A DNA stretch of 64,000 nt from Actinokineospora inagensis DSM 44258 (GCF_000482865.1 NZ_AXWW01000050.1:1-64000); one strand, 5' to 3'. Counted from the first letter of the stretch, positions 10,182 to 18,450 are shown. Notes: a model not told the origin generated them from the sequence alone. Made by a program: numbers and translations.

Positions 10182-11687
10182 CTACTTCTTGGCCAGGGTG
10201 ATCAGGGCCTTGATGTCCTCGGGCTGCAGGCTCTTCAGCGCGGTGACCTCCAGGTCGGTGACCGACCGGATCGGGCTGACGTACCACTTGCCGTCGACCT
10301 CGGTGGTGATCACGCCGGTGTTGGCCATCATGCCCTTGACCAGGTTGGTCACCGCCTTGGTCGCGGCCGTGCTCATCCCGCGCCCGCCCAGCTTGCCTGC
10401 CAGGTCGTTCGCGCAGACCTTCTGCTTCTCGCCGTCGGTCTCGGCGGCGTAGCACTCGCCGTCCTTGGTGACCTTGATCTGCCGGCCGCCCGAGTCCAGC
10501 TCGATCTCCTTGAGCAGGACCTTGGTGGCGTTGTCCACGTCCTGGGTCTCGGTCTCCAGCTTGGTGATCTTCACGTCCGACGGCTTGCCCTTGCCCGCCG
10601 CGTCGACCAGCACCGGGCCGACGTCGTGCAGCACGCCCATCTCGTCCGGCGGCAGCAGTTCGATCACCCGGGTCATGTCCTCGGCGAGCGCGGCGTCGGC
10701 CAGTTGGCGCACCGCGTCACCGGGGGAGGCCGCGCCCTTGGCGGCGATCGGCTTGCTCGGCCACTTCTGCTTGTCGGCCGCCAGCGCGTAGTCGGCGATC
10801 GTGTAGAACAGGCTCGGGTACCACTCGCCGTCCACCTCGATGGTGGCGATCCGCAGCGCGCCCTTGTTCTCCTTGACCAGCTTCGCCACGTCGAAGGTCT
10901 GCGTCTGCGGCGCCTGGGTGACCCCGGTCGGGAACGCCAGGTCGATGAAGTCCTGGGTGAGCGGCAGCTTGCTCATGTCGGAGCTGACCGTCACCGTGCC
11001 GCCGACCAGCTTGGTGATGGTCAGGTGGTCGTTGACCTTCTCCGCGCCCGCCTCGTCGAACTTCAGGTTCTCCGCCTTGAGCTCGAAGCCGCCCGCGATG
11101 TTGTTCGGGTCCACTCCGGACTTGTAGACGTTGAGCCGCTGCAGCTCCTTGGTCGTCTCGGAGTTGAGCGAGGTCATCAGGTCCCGCTCGGCCGGGGCGA
11201 GCCCGGTGAGCAGGCCGGTGACGTCACCCTTGCCGATGGCGTTGACCAGGTTGGTCGCCGCGGCGGTCGGGCTCGCCGCGCCCGCCTGCGTGCTGCCCCG
11301 GTTGAGCGCCCACACCGTCACCCCGGCGCCCGCGGCCACCGCGAGCACGGCGACGACCGCGCCGATGACCAGGCCCTTGCGCTTCTTGGTCGGCCCCGGC
11401 TGCGGCTGCACGGGGTAGCCGTACTGGCCGCCGCCGTACTGCTGCTGCGGGAACTGGAAGCCCTGCGGGTCGGTCTGCGGGAAGCCGCCCTGCGCGGGCT
11501 GCGGACCCGTCTGCGGGAAGCCCTGGCCCTGCTGCTGCGGGTACCCCGGCTGCTGCGGGTAGCCCTGGGCGGGCCGGCCGCCGGTCTGCGGGTAGCCCGG
11601 CTGGGGCTGTGCGGGGAAACCGCCACCACCCTGCTGGTACGGGTCGTTCGGCTGCCACTGGCCGCCGCCTCCCGGTGGATAAGTCAC
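10182..11687 (-). CDS. Membrane-anchored protein with Pro/Gln/Gly-rich cytoplasmic tail
   Basis: A 501-aa protein of no recognised family. Residues 1-100 are low-complexity, rich in Gly, Pro, Gln and Tyr (GYPQQ-type repeats). A single membrane helix (about 105-128, GLVIGAVVAVLAVAAGAGV) follows a KKRK stop-transfer charge cluster. The remaining 370 residues would lie outside the membrane and appear to hold two related halves, each with a T/D-xEVDGxWYxS motif (ATIEVDGEWYPSLF near 290 and TTEVDGKWYVSPI near 465). This suggests an internal duplication of an NTF2-like or DUF4878-type domain. The GTG at 11687 overlaps the preceding gene's stop by 4 bp and has AGGAGG upstream. Co-transcription with the upstream gene is likely. 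Confidence 0.75.
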   Translation of the reverse strand: MTYPPGGGGQWQPNDPYQQGGGGFPAQPQPGYPQTGGRPAQGYPQQPGYPQQQGQGFPQTGPQPAQGGFPQTDPQGFQFPQQQYGGGQYGYPVQPQPGPTKKRKGLVIGAVVAVLAVAAGAGVTVWALNRGSTQAGAASPTAAATNLVNAIGKGDVTGLLTGLAPAERDLMTSLNSETTKELQRLNVYKSGVDPNNIAGGFELKAENLKFDEAGAEKVNDHLTITKLVGGTVTVSSDMSKLPLTQDFIDLAFPTGVTQAPQTQTFDVAKLVKENKGALRIATIEVDGEWYPSLFYTIADYALAADKQKWPSKPIAAKGAASPGDAVRQLADAALAEDMTRVIELLPPDEMGVLHDVGPVLVDAAGKGKPSDVKITKLETETQDVDNATKVLLKEIELDSGGRQIKVTKDGECYAAETDGEKQKVCANDLAGKLGGRGMSTAATKAVTNLVKGMMANTGVITTEVDGKWYVSPIRSVTDLEVTALKSLQPEDIKALITLAKK

Positions 11688-12163
11688 GGTTCCCCTCCTG
11701 CGTTTCTGCGCGTCCCTCCGCGCCCGTTCACCACGATCAAGACCGCGCCGAGCACGGCGAGCACCGAGCCGGTCAGCGTGGTCGCCGGTCCGGTCGCCGC
11801 GATGCCCAGCGGGCCGTCATCGCCACCGCTTTCGACGGTCGCACCCCCGGACACGGTTCCGGTGATAATCGCGATCGCCGCCCCGAGCGTTGCGCCGGAA
11901 CGCCGGAAACCCAGCGCGTACAGCACGACGCTCAGCGTGATCGCCGGGATGATCGCGAACCACGCCCGCAACACCAGCTCCAGCGCCTGCCCGCGCAGGA
12001 ACCCCAGGGTGGTGATCACGCCGACCACCTGGAAGCTGTCCCGCAGCACCGCGCCGGAGCGCAGCCACGGCAGGAACATCCCGACCGCCACGACCACCAA
12101 GCCCGCCCCGGTGAGGGCGGCGGGCAGCGCGGTGCGGGCGCGGGCGTTCCAGTCGGACACCAC
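11684..12163 (-). CDS. Small four-helix membrane protein
   Basis: A protein of about 159 aa with four hydrophobic segments: TGAGLVVVAVGMFLPWL near 20, LVLRAWFAIIPAITLSVVLYAL near 65, ATLGAAIAIITGTVSGG near 95 and TGSVLAVLGAVLIVV near 135. FLPWLRSGAVLRDSF after the first helix resembles many small actinobacterial membrane proteins of unknown role. It starts at GTG 12163 or GTG 12160. The stop overlaps the next gene's GTG by 4 bp, so the two probably form an operon. It occupies the place held by the membrane protein gene Rv1476 in mycobacteria, but I cannot claim homology. Confidence 0.7.
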   Translation of the reverse strand: MVSDWNARARTALPAALTGAGLVVVAVGMFLPWLRSGAVLRDSFQVVGVITTLGFLRGQALELVLRAWFAIIPAITLSVVLYALGFRRSGATLGAAIAIITGTVSGGATVESGGDDGPLGIAATGPATTLTGSVLAVLGAVLIVVNGRGGTRRNAGGEP

Positions 12164-12397
12164 ACCATGCTCGCAGCTCCCGCTCGGCCGGGTTACATCG
12201 CCCTCGTTCGAGTGGTAGCGACTGTCCTCTTTCGACTGCTCGATGACACGGACCGTCGTGATCGAGGCGGGTGGTGTCGCCGATGTCGATGTTTCTGCTG
12301 GTACGGCTGGTTGCCGAGTGTCCTGAGTGGCACAGTCGAGACGGGTCGGGTGACGAATCGGGTGCGGTGTCGCCCGGTGAACGGGAAGGGGCAGGCG

Positions 12398-13684
12398 GTG
12401 GCCGTACGACGGACGCTCTCGCTCGGGCTGATGGTCACATCGATCGCCCTCGGGTCGGCGCTGGCGTCGACGGCGGTCGCCGCGGCGGTCCCACCGCCAC
12501 CCCCCAACCCCAGCGACGCCGAGCTCGACAGCGGTCGCGCCGCCGCCCAGGACAAGGCGGGTCAGGTCGGCAAGCTCACCAACCAGCTCGCCGAGGCCGA
12601 GTCCACACTGATGCAGTTGCAGGGCGAGGTCGAGGCCAAACTGGAGGAGGCCAACAAGGCGCTGGTCGACCTGCGCTCCGCCGAGGACGCCGCCGCCAGG
12701 GCGAAGTCCGACGCCGACGCCGCCCGTCGCGAGTCCGACGGCGCGGGCCAGGTCGTCACCGACGCCCGCAAGCAGCTCGACGACTTCGCCGCGGGCAGCT
12801 ACAAGCAGGGCACCACCATCGGTTCGATCACCGCGTACATCGGCGCCAAGAGCCCGGAAGACCTGCTCGCCCGCGCGCAACTGCTCAACGCCGTGTCCGG
12901 CAGCGAGTTGGACGCGCTCGACCGGATGGAACGCGCCCGGACCGGCAAGGCCAACGCGGACTCCCGCTCCCGCGCCGCGCTCAACGTCGCCAACCAGAAG
13001 CAGGCCGACGCCGAGCAGGCCAAGCACACCGCCGACGAGGCCACCGCCCGCGCCCAACAGGCCCAACGCGACCAACTCGCCCGCTCGCACGACCTGCAGG
13101 CCACCCGCGCCGACTACGAACGCCAACTCGACGAGGCCCAGGCGAACGTCGGCGGCCTGGAGAACCAGCGGGCGCGTTACCAGCAGTGGCTGGCGGACAA
13201 GAAGCGCGAGGACGAGGAGAACGCCCGCCGCGCCGCGTCCGGTCACCCGGTCGCCCCCGCCGCGGGTCGGGCCCGCGCCGTGATCGAACGGGCGTTGTCC
13301 CAGTTGGGCGTCGAGTACGCGTGGGGCGGCGGTGACGAGGACGGCCCGACCCGCGGCATCCGCGACGGCGGCGTCGCCGACAGCTACGGCGACTACGCGA
13401 AGATCGGCTTCGACTGCTCGGGCCTGATGATCTACGCCTTCGCCGGCGTCGGCGTCGACCTGCCGCACTACAGCGGCTACCAGGCCACCTCCGGCCGCCA
13501 GGTCCCACTGTCCCAGATGGCCCCCGGCGACCTGCTGTTCTGGTCGACCGACGGCCTGATCCACCACGTGGCCCTCTACATCGGAGACGGCCAGATGGTC
13601 GAGGCCCCGTACTCGGGTTCCCACGTCCGCATCGCCCCGGTCCGCTACGGCGGCATCGTCTCGTACGCCACGCGGGTCCTGTAA
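12398..13684 (+). CDS. Secreted NlpC/P60 peptidoglycan hydrolase (RipA-like)
   Basis: A 428-aa exported endopeptidase, expected to cut peptide stems of peptidoglycan at septation or during growth. A signal peptide (MAVRRTLSLGLMVTSIALG..., ending near AVAAAVPPPPP) is followed by a long Ala/Glu/Gln-rich coiled coil (about residues 45-290). The C-terminal NlpC/P60 domain has the nucleophile Cys340 in GFDCSGLM and the His in LIHHVALYIG. The GTG at 12398 is chosen because GGGAAGGGG lies 7 bp upstream and it places the signal peptide at the N terminus; the long upstream open frame is not coding. It stands where ripA/ripB stand in mycobacteria, but only one gene is present. A hairpin follows. Confidence 0.88.
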   Translation: MAVRRTLSLGLMVTSIALGSALASTAVAAAVPPPPPNPSDAELDSGRAAAQDKAGQVGKLTNQLAEAESTLMQLQGEVEAKLEEANKALVDLRSAEDAAARAKSDADAARRESDGAGQVVTDARKQLDDFAAGSYKQGTTIGSITAYIGAKSPEDLLARAQLLNAVSGSELDALDRMERARTGKANADSRSRAALNVANQKQADAEQAKHTADEATARAQQAQRDQLARSHDLQATRADYERQLDEAQANVGGLENQRARYQQWLADKKREDEENARRAASGHPVAPAAGRARAVIERALSQLGVEYAWGGGDEDGPTRGIRDGGVADSYGDYAKIGFDCSGLMIYAFAGVGVDLPHYSGYQATSGRQVPLSQMAPGDLLFWSTDGLIHHVALYIGDGQMVEAPYSGSHVRIAPVRYGGIVSYATRVL

Positions 13685-13776
13685 GACCCGTCGGGCGCGT
13701 GGACCGGCATTGCGCCACCCGCCGCCTTCAGGCAGGCGCCATGTGGCACACCCAGGCCACACCGGACCCGTCACGT

Positions 13777-13802
13777 CGGACATCCGCTCCTGCGGATGTC
13801 CG
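13777..13802. terminator. Hairpin after the NlpC/P60 gene
   Basis: An 11-bp perfect stem CGGACATCCGC / GCGGATGTCCG with the 4-nt loop TCCT lies about 95 bp after the NlpC/P60 stop. The rest of the 330-bp gap up to 14017 shows no gene, only the palindrome at 13920. Confidence 0.6.
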
Positions 13803-13919
13803 GTCGTTGACGAGCGTTACCGGCGGCAGGCGTTGTACATCATCCGTTCCGGCCGAGGCGGGTCGGACACCGCGCGGGACGGGTCGCCATCCGGCGCCGG
13901 GTGTCGGTACCCCTCCCCG

Positions 13920-13936
13920 AATTGGTTGAACCAATT
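13920..13936. promoter_or_regulatory. 17-bp palindrome upstream of the small secreted protein
   Basis: AATTGGTTGAACCAATT is a perfect inverted repeat (8-bp arms, 1-bp centre) that is AT-rich against its background. It lies 80 bp upstream of the GTG at 14017. It looks like an operator for an unknown regulator; no regulator gene is adjacent. Confidence 0.5.
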
Positions 13937-14016
13937 GGCAGATGATCGTGGGCGGTCGGGCTGCTTTGATGGAGCGGGCCCACATCGGGCCCAGCCGCGG
14001 TGAAAGGTGGACCTCC

Positions 14017-14313
14017 GTGAAGTTCGGGAAGATGCTCGGTGTCGCGTCGGCGACGGTGTTGGCGTTGACGGCCCTGGCCGTGCCCGCGTCGGCACAGGAC
14101 ACGCCGTACTGGTCGTGTCGCACGGTGCCTGCCGGCTACACCTACACGATGGTGCGTGCGGACCAGGGGTGCGAGCCCCTGTACTACGTCACGGTGCCCC
14201 AGACCGGGTTATGGGCGTGCAAGGTGACCGCCGGGTTCACCTACACCGCCACCCGACCCAGCTCCAACTGCAGACCCGACAGCACCGTGCAGTACCTGCT
14301 CGCCGCCGTGTAG
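14017..14313 (+). CDS. Small secreted protein with an internal duplication
   Basis: A 98-aa protein of no recognised family. Residues 1-29 are a clear signal peptide ending PASA before QDTPYW. The mature part of about 70 residues holds two related units: WSCRTVPAGYTYTMVRADQGC and WACKVTAGFTYTATRPSSNC. Each has the pattern W-x-C-(5-6 residues)-G-[YF]-T-Y-T-(6-8 residues)-C, which suggests one disulfide per unit. The GTG at 14017 follows GAAAGGTGG. It is a single-gene unit with a palindrome upstream and a 10-bp hairpin terminator just after the stop. A secreted signalling, adhesive or inhibitory peptide is possible, but nothing in the sequence decides it. Confidence 0.8.
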   Translation: MKFGKMLGVASATVLALTALAVPASAQDTPYWSCRTVPAGYTYTMVRADQGCEPLYYVTVPQTGLWACKVTAGFTYTATRPSSNCRPDSTVQYLLAAV

Positions 14314-14320
14314 TCGCGTC

Positions 14321-14350
14321 GTGCCCCACGGCCGCGCGGTCGTGGGGCAC
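14321..14350 (+). terminator. Hairpin terminator after the small secreted protein
   Basis: A perfect 10-bp stem GTGCCCCACG / CGTGGGGCAC with a 10-nt loop lies 7 bp after the stop. A second hairpin (14425-14433 with 14448-14456, CCCCCCACT arm) lies before the next gene. Confidence 0.7.
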
Positions 14351-14531
14351 CGCACCGGAACAGCCACCACCACGTCAAACCCACCACCACGTCGAACACA
14401 GGGCGGCGGCAGATCACACGTTTCCCCCCCACTTCAACATATAGCGCAGTGGGGGGCTTGCGGCAAGACCCCGGTGGTACCGCAGAATTGCCCGCCGAAC
14501 GGGCAAGAGCTGGGGAAATGGGGTTGCACAA

Positions 14532-15740
14532 GTGCGTGTGGTGTTGACGACATGGGGATCGCGCGGGGACGTCGAGCCGCTGGTGGCGCTCGCGGTGGCG
14601 TTGCGGGAACTGGGCGCGGGCGTTCAGGTGTGCGCGCCGCCGGATGACGATTTCGTGGAATTGCTCGGCCGGGCCGGTGTTCCGCTGGTTCCGCTCGGGC
14701 CGACGGTGAAATCGGTGGTCGCGGGTGCGAAACCGCCGACCAGGGAGGACGCTTTCCGGCTCGCGCCCGCTCTGGTGGCCGCTCGGTTCGAGGTGCTCGG
14801 CGCGGTCGCCGAGGGGTGCGACGCGGTGTTGGCGACCGGTCTCATGCCCGCCGGGGCGCGGGATGTGGCCGACAAACTGGGAATCCGCTATGTGCTGGCG
14901 TGTTTTCACCTGCTGGGGTTGCCTTCGCGGCACACCTCGCCGGGAATGCGGCCGGGCACACCGTCTCCGGAAGGCGAGACGGACAACCGGGTGCTGTGGC
15001 GGCAGGACGCGGAGCGCGTCAACGCGCTCTACGGCCCGTCGGTCAACAGCCATCGAGCGGCGATTGGCTTGCCACCACTGGACAACGTCCGCGACTACGT
15101 GTTCACCGAACAACCTTGGCTGGCGGCCGATCCGTTGTTGTGCCCGTCAGCAGGTTTGACGGACTTGGACGTCGTGCAGACCGGGGCGTGGATCCTGCCG
15201 GACGAGCGGCCGCTCCCGGCCGCGTTGTCGGAGTTCCTGGACGCCGGGGAACCGCCGGTGTACGTCGGTTTCGGCAGCATGGCCACCCACGCGCCCAAGG
15301 ACATCGCGCCCATCGCCATCGAGGCGGTCCGCGCGCAGGGGCGTCGAGTCGTCCTTGCCCGTGGTTGGGCTGGACTGTCCGCAGTGGACGATCGCGACGA
15401 CTGCCTCGTCGTCGGTGAGGTCAACCAACAAGCCCTGTTCCGCCGGGTGGCCGCCGTCGTGCACCACGGTGGTGCCGGTACCACAACGACTTCGGCGCGA
15501 GCCGGTGTGCCGCAGGTGATCGTGCCGCAGATCGCCGACCAGCCCTACTGGGCCGCCCGCGTCGCCGAACTCGGCGCGGGTGTGGCCCACGACGGTCGGA
15601 CCCCGACACTGGAGTCGTTGTCCGCCGCTCTCGCAACGGTTCTGACCCCGGAGACGCGCGCATGTGCCGAATCCGTGGCAACCCAGGTTCGCGGTGACGG
15701 GGCGACGGTGGCCGCGAAGCTGCTCATCGAAGGCCGCTGA
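14532..15740 (+). CDS. UGT-like (GT1 family) glycosyltransferase
   Basis: A 402-aa GT-B fold glycosyltransferase like those that decorate glycopeptides, macrolides and sterols (vancomycin GtfA/B and MGT group). The N-terminal acceptor domain opens MRVVLTTWGSRGDVEPLVALA, the typical first strand and loop. The C-terminal donor domain has VYVGFGSMA near 245 and the nucleotide-sugar signature VVHHGGAGTTTTSARAGVP near 315, ending with PQIADQPYWAARV. It starts at a GTG with little ribosome-site support. No biosynthetic genes lie nearby, so the acceptor is unknown and self-protection or inactivation of a compound is possible. It ends at a strong bidirectional terminator shared with the TetR gene. 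Confidence 0.85.
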   Translation: MRVVLTTWGSRGDVEPLVALAVALRELGAGVQVCAPPDDDFVELLGRAGVPLVPLGPTVKSVVAGAKPPTREDAFRLAPALVAARFEVLGAVAEGCDAVLATGLMPAGARDVADKLGIRYVLACFHLLGLPSRHTSPGMRPGTPSPEGETDNRVLWRQDAERVNALYGPSVNSHRAAIGLPPLDNVRDYVFTEQPWLAADPLLCPSAGLTDLDVVQTGAWILPDERPLPAALSEFLDAGEPPVYVGFGSMATHAPKDIAPIAIEAVRAQGRRVVLARGWAGLSAVDDRDDCLVVGEVNQQALFRRVAAVVHHGGAGTTTTSARAGVPQVIVPQIADQPYWAARVAELGAGVAHDGRTPTLESLSAALATVLTPETRACAESVATQVRGDGATVAAKLLIEGR

Positions 15741-15744
15741 TGTG

Positions 15745-15777
15745 GTGACTGGCCGTGCGTCGTGCACGGCCAGTCAC
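15745..15777. terminator. Bidirectional hairpin terminator
   Basis: A perfect 14-bp stem GTGACTGGCCGTGC / GCACGGCCAGTCAC with a 5-nt loop sits between the convergent glycosyltransferase and TetR genes. The right arm touches the TetR stop codon. Confidence 0.8.
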
Positions 15778-16349
15778 TACCGGTCCGTGGGCCAGTGGCG
15801 GAGGGCCGCGTCGAGGGCGTTGAGGGTGTGCCGCCAGGATTCCTCGGCCGGACGGGCGGTGTGCTGGAAGGCCCCGGTGTGTTCGAGGGTGACGTAGCCG
15901 TGGAACGTGCTGTGCAGCATCCGGACGGCGTCGGTCTGAGCGGGCTCGGGCAGGTGGTAGCCGCGGAGGATGGCGCGGGTCATGTCGGCGTGCCTGCGGG
16001 CGGCGCCGGCCAGCAGGGTGTCCAGGTCGAGCTCCACCTGGGCGGCGGCGTAGCGGCCGGGGTGGTCGGTGGCGTAGCCGCGATAGGCGTTGGCGAAGGC
16101 GACGAGGGCGTCCCTGCCCGCTCGACCGGCGATGGCGTCGCCGACGCGGTCGGCCAGTTCGGCGAGCGCCAGGACGGCCACCCGGACCTTGAGGTCGTGC
16201 GCGTTGCGGACGTGCGAGTACAGGCTCGCGTCCTTCACCCCGAACCGGCGGGCCAGCGCGGACACGGTGACGTTCGCGAAGCCGACCTCGTCGGCCAGTT
16301 CCGCCGCGGCCAGCGTCAGCCGCTCGGCGGTCACCCCGGCACGCGGCAC
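15777..16349 (-). CDS. TetR/AcrR-family regulator
   Basis: A 190-aa transcription regulator. The N-terminal helix-turn-helix (about 8-52) has TLAAAELADEVGFANVTVSALARRFGVKDASLYSHVRN. The C-terminal part, with the HSTFHGYVTLE segment near 145, matches the TetR_C_33/WHG-type ligand-binding domain. The start is a GTG with AGGGGGA upstream. It diverges from the FBP-domain gene with a 52-bp spacer carrying a 16-bp imperfect palindrome (16367-16382), so it probably represses that gene and itself. Ligand unknown. Confidence 0.85.
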   Translation of the reverse strand: MPRAGVTAERLTLAAAELADEVGFANVTVSALARRFGVKDASLYSHVRNAHDLKVRVAVLALAELADRVGDAIAGRAGRDALVAFANAYRGYATDHPGRYAAAQVELDLDTLLAGAARRHADMTRAILRGYHLPEPAQTDAVRMLHSTFHGYVTLEHTGAFQHTARPAEESWRHTLNALDAALRHWPTDR

Positions 16350-16366
16350 GGCTCCCCCTAGTCAGA

Positions 16367-16382
16367 TTAACCATTTGCCTAA
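16367..16382. promoter_or_regulatory. Candidate operator between TetR and FBP genes
   Basis: TTAACCATTTGCCTAA has dyad symmetry TTANNCANNTGNNTAA and lies in the middle of the 52-bp divergent spacer. Outer CCTAG...CTAGG half sites extend the symmetry. Confidence 0.5.
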
Positions 16383-16401
16383 CTGCTCTAGGATAGTACC
16401 T

Positions 16402-16878
16402 ATGCTACCGCTGACCGACCGCGCCGTGCGGGCGTCCTTCGTCAACTGCACCAAGGGCGAGACCCAGCGCCTGGCCGTCCCGCGCGACCTCGCCGACCAG
16501 CCCTGGCCCGACCTGGACTTCTACGGCTGGCGCGACCCGTCCGCCCGCGACCGCGGCTATCTGGTGGCCCCGCGCGACACGGGCCTGGTCGGCGTCGCCC
16601 TCCGCGTCGCAGCCCACACCGGCCACCTCCGCCGCGGCATGTGCTCGCTCTGCCTGACCACCCACCCCGGCGACGGCGTCTCCCTCATGACCGCCCGCAA
16701 GTCCACCCGCCGCGACGACTCCGTCGGCATCTACATCTGCGGCGACCTGGCCTGCCCCCTGCACGTCCGCGGCAAGCTGACCACCGGCAAACGCCTGAAG
16801 GAGTCCCTGACCACCGACGAGCAACTGGCCCGCATGACGTCGAACCTGTCCGCGTTCCTGGACCGCGTCACCGCCTGA
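16402..16878 (+). CDS. FBP-domain (treble-clef zinc finger) protein, EF-G-binding type
   Basis: A 158-aa protein like the FBP C-terminal treble-clef family, which includes fusidic-acid-resistance proteins (FusB/FusC) that bind elongation factor G. Zinc ligands are visible as MCSLC near residue 75 and YICGDLACPLHVRG near 110. The RAVRASFVNCTKGE start and the GYLVAPRDTG segment are family features. The ATG at 16402 is used. The gene diverges from a TetR regulator over a shared palindrome, suggesting inducible expression. It overlaps the 3' end of the convergent methyltransferase by 11 bp. Antibiotic rescue of EF-G is an inference from the family only. Confidence 0.8.
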   Translation: MLPLTDRAVRASFVNCTKGETQRLAVPRDLADQPWPDLDFYGWRDPSARDRGYLVAPRDTGLVGVALRVAAHTGHLRRGMCSLCLTTHPGDGVSLMTARKSTRRDDSVGIYICGDLACPLHVRGKLTTGKRLKESLTTDEQLARMTSNLSAFLDRVTA

Positions 16879-17540
16879 ACAGGGCTGTCCAGAGGAAGCT
16901 CTCACCGAAGTGCCCGGTGCCCTCGCGCATCCGCCGCAGGTCGACCCCGGCGAAGTCCGCGAAGATCCACCGCAGCGACTCCTCGGTGAAGGCCAGCCCG
17001 CCCTCCAGGCTCCCGACCCGGTACAGCTCGGCGTCCGACCGCTCCGACCCCATCGCCCCCGCCGCGAAACACACCAGCCCGAGGTGTCCGCCCGGCTTGA
17101 GCACCCGGCCCACCAGTTCGAGGTACCCCACCCGCCGATGGGGTGGCAGGTGGTGCAGGCAACCCGAGTCGTAGACGAGGTCGTACGGCCCGGTCAGCCC
17201 CGCCTCGAACATGTCCCCGTGGATGAAGTTGACCCCGCTCCCGCGCTCCCGCGCCCACTCGATCGCCTCCAGGGACAGATCGATCGCGTCAACCTCGAAC
17301 CCGACCCGCCTGAGGTAGTGCGCGTTCCGACCCGGACCGCAACCCACGTCGAGCGCTCGCCCAGGCTGGACCAACCCGCGCTCCACGTTACTCGACCAGA
17401 CCCTCATCGGGCGCGTCGCGGAAGAACGGCACGGGTTTCCCGCGATCACCGTAGAACTGGTCCCACCACTCGCCGGGCATCCGGTCGAACATCCCGTCGA
17501 GCACTGTGTAGAGGTCTTCAGTCGACCTGATGTCCCGCAC
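16868..17540 (-). pseudogene. Class I SAM methyltransferase, split by a frameshift
   Basis: Two adjacent frames together make one methyltransferase of about 222 aa. The N-terminal part (17540-17388, GTG start) reads VRDIRSTEDLYTVLDG...MPGEWWDQFYGDR...DAPDEGLVE then stop. The C-terminal part (from about 17390 to 16868, next frame) continues ERGLVQPGRALDVGCGPGRN...DLVYDSGCLHHL...VLKPGGHLGLVCF. In relatives the FYGDR motif directly precedes the SAM-binding GCGPGRN domain in one protein. At the joint the DNA reads GTCGAGTAACGTGGAG; removing one base between GAG and GTG would restore the frame. It may be a real lesion, a sequencing error or programmed shifting. A restart at ATG about 17405 would give a truncated 178-aa product. 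The gene follows a small secreted-protein gene by 5 bp. Confidence 0.7.
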
Positions 17541-17545
17541 GGGCT

Positions 17546-17737
17546 CTAGCCAAGCAGGGGGCCTAACCGATCGTCTACCGTCACCGGCTCGGGGGTTGGC
17601 GGCAACACGGGCCGGGTGCTCCCGGCGGTTATGGGTTCCTGCGCCGGTCCGGCCGCGCTCTCGTTGGCCGCCGTCGACATGGGCAGCGTCGCGAGCAACA
17701 CGGCGACGGCCCCCAGCGCCCTGGCATGCAGCCGCAT
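17546..17737 (-). CDS. Small secreted protein
   Basis: A 63-aa predicted exported protein. MRLHARALGAVAVLLATLPMSTAANES is a signal peptide with a cleavage site near TAA or NES. The 36-residue mature part is Pro/Thr-rich (AGSTRPVLPPTPEPVTVDDR) with no Cys. The ATG at 17737 has AGGAGG 8 bp upstream, a strong ribosome site that supports this short gene. The stop is 5 bp before the methyltransferase GTG, so they may be coupled. No family recognised. Confidence 0.55.
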   Translation of the reverse strand: MRLHARALGAVAVLLATLPMSTAANESAAGPAQEPITAGSTRPVLPPTPEPVTVDDRLGPLLG

Positions 17738-17910
17738 GGCATCCCCTCCTGCGGCATCGGGTGTCGTCCGGCCAGTAGATCCCATTCGGCACTGAAAACC
17801 ATGACGGTCTTTCGGGGGTCACGTACTCCCCGCAACCGCTTACACCCGCCCGTCCACCTTCCCCGCCTGCCCGCGCCCAGGTCAAGCCGCCACCAGACTG
17901 ACCGCCCCCG

Positions 17911-17943
17911 GCGCACGCCAAGATCAACCGTGCTGAGCAGCCC
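17911..17943. repeat. 33-bp direct repeat, copy 1
   Basis: Identical to 18323-18355. The core is AAGATCAACCGTGCTGAGC. The reverse complement contains GGTTGATCTTGG, which also occurs at 14-25 at the head of hairpin repeat copy A. Confidence 0.85.
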
Positions 17944-18322
17944 GGCTTCGAGTGCGGGGCAGGCACGCAGCGATCCGACCGCCGACCCCGGCCAACTCAC
18001 ACCCTCCGGCAGCCACTGGAGTTCGTGTTCCACACCCCACAGACAAGACAGACACGCCGAACCCCGGACGACACAGCGGACACGGCATCACCACCCGCGT
18101 CCCCCAACTCGTCGGTGTCCCGATGAATTCCCGCTGACCAGCGAAAACGCCGCGCTGGAGCCGCGTCAGGAGACGACCGTGCTCAGCGACCGAACCGCCG
18201 TCCCGCCAACCAGCGAAGCCGCCAACGCCCCAACGAGTACGACCGGGCACGACTGGCTCGCCCGCAACGGCGACTCGGCAACAGCCCAGAGCGAGCCAGC
18301 GCCGATCCCAGTGCCCCTCTCT

Positions 18323-18355
18323 GCGCACGCCAAGATCAACCGTGCTGAGCAGCCC
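18323..18355. repeat. 33-bp direct repeat, copy 2
   Basis: Identical to 17911-17943, start to start 412 bp apart, same orientation, in non-coding sequence. Confidence 0.85.
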
Positions 18356-18450
18356 CGATCTCCCAGCCTAGGGCCGGATTGTCGGTGGTGGGGCCGCTCG
18401 ATCGTGGGCTGGGGACGGGTGTGGTGGGTGTGGATGAGTGCGGATCTTGG

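Larger units (their letters stand above)
17738..18450. other. Gene-poor region with a direct repeat
   Basis: About 710 bp without a convincing gene. It is C-rich on the plus strand. It holds two identical 33-bp direct repeats (17911-17943 and 18323-18355). Open frames read through the repeats on the minus strand but resemble no protein family and lack ribosome sites. It may be the remains of a decayed gene or element. Confidence 0.5.

Noticed and set aside
12164-12397. Possible c-di-AMP (ydaO) riboswitch before the NlpC/P60 gene
   Set aside because: The family often carries one in Actinobacteria, but I could not find the conserved core or helices here.
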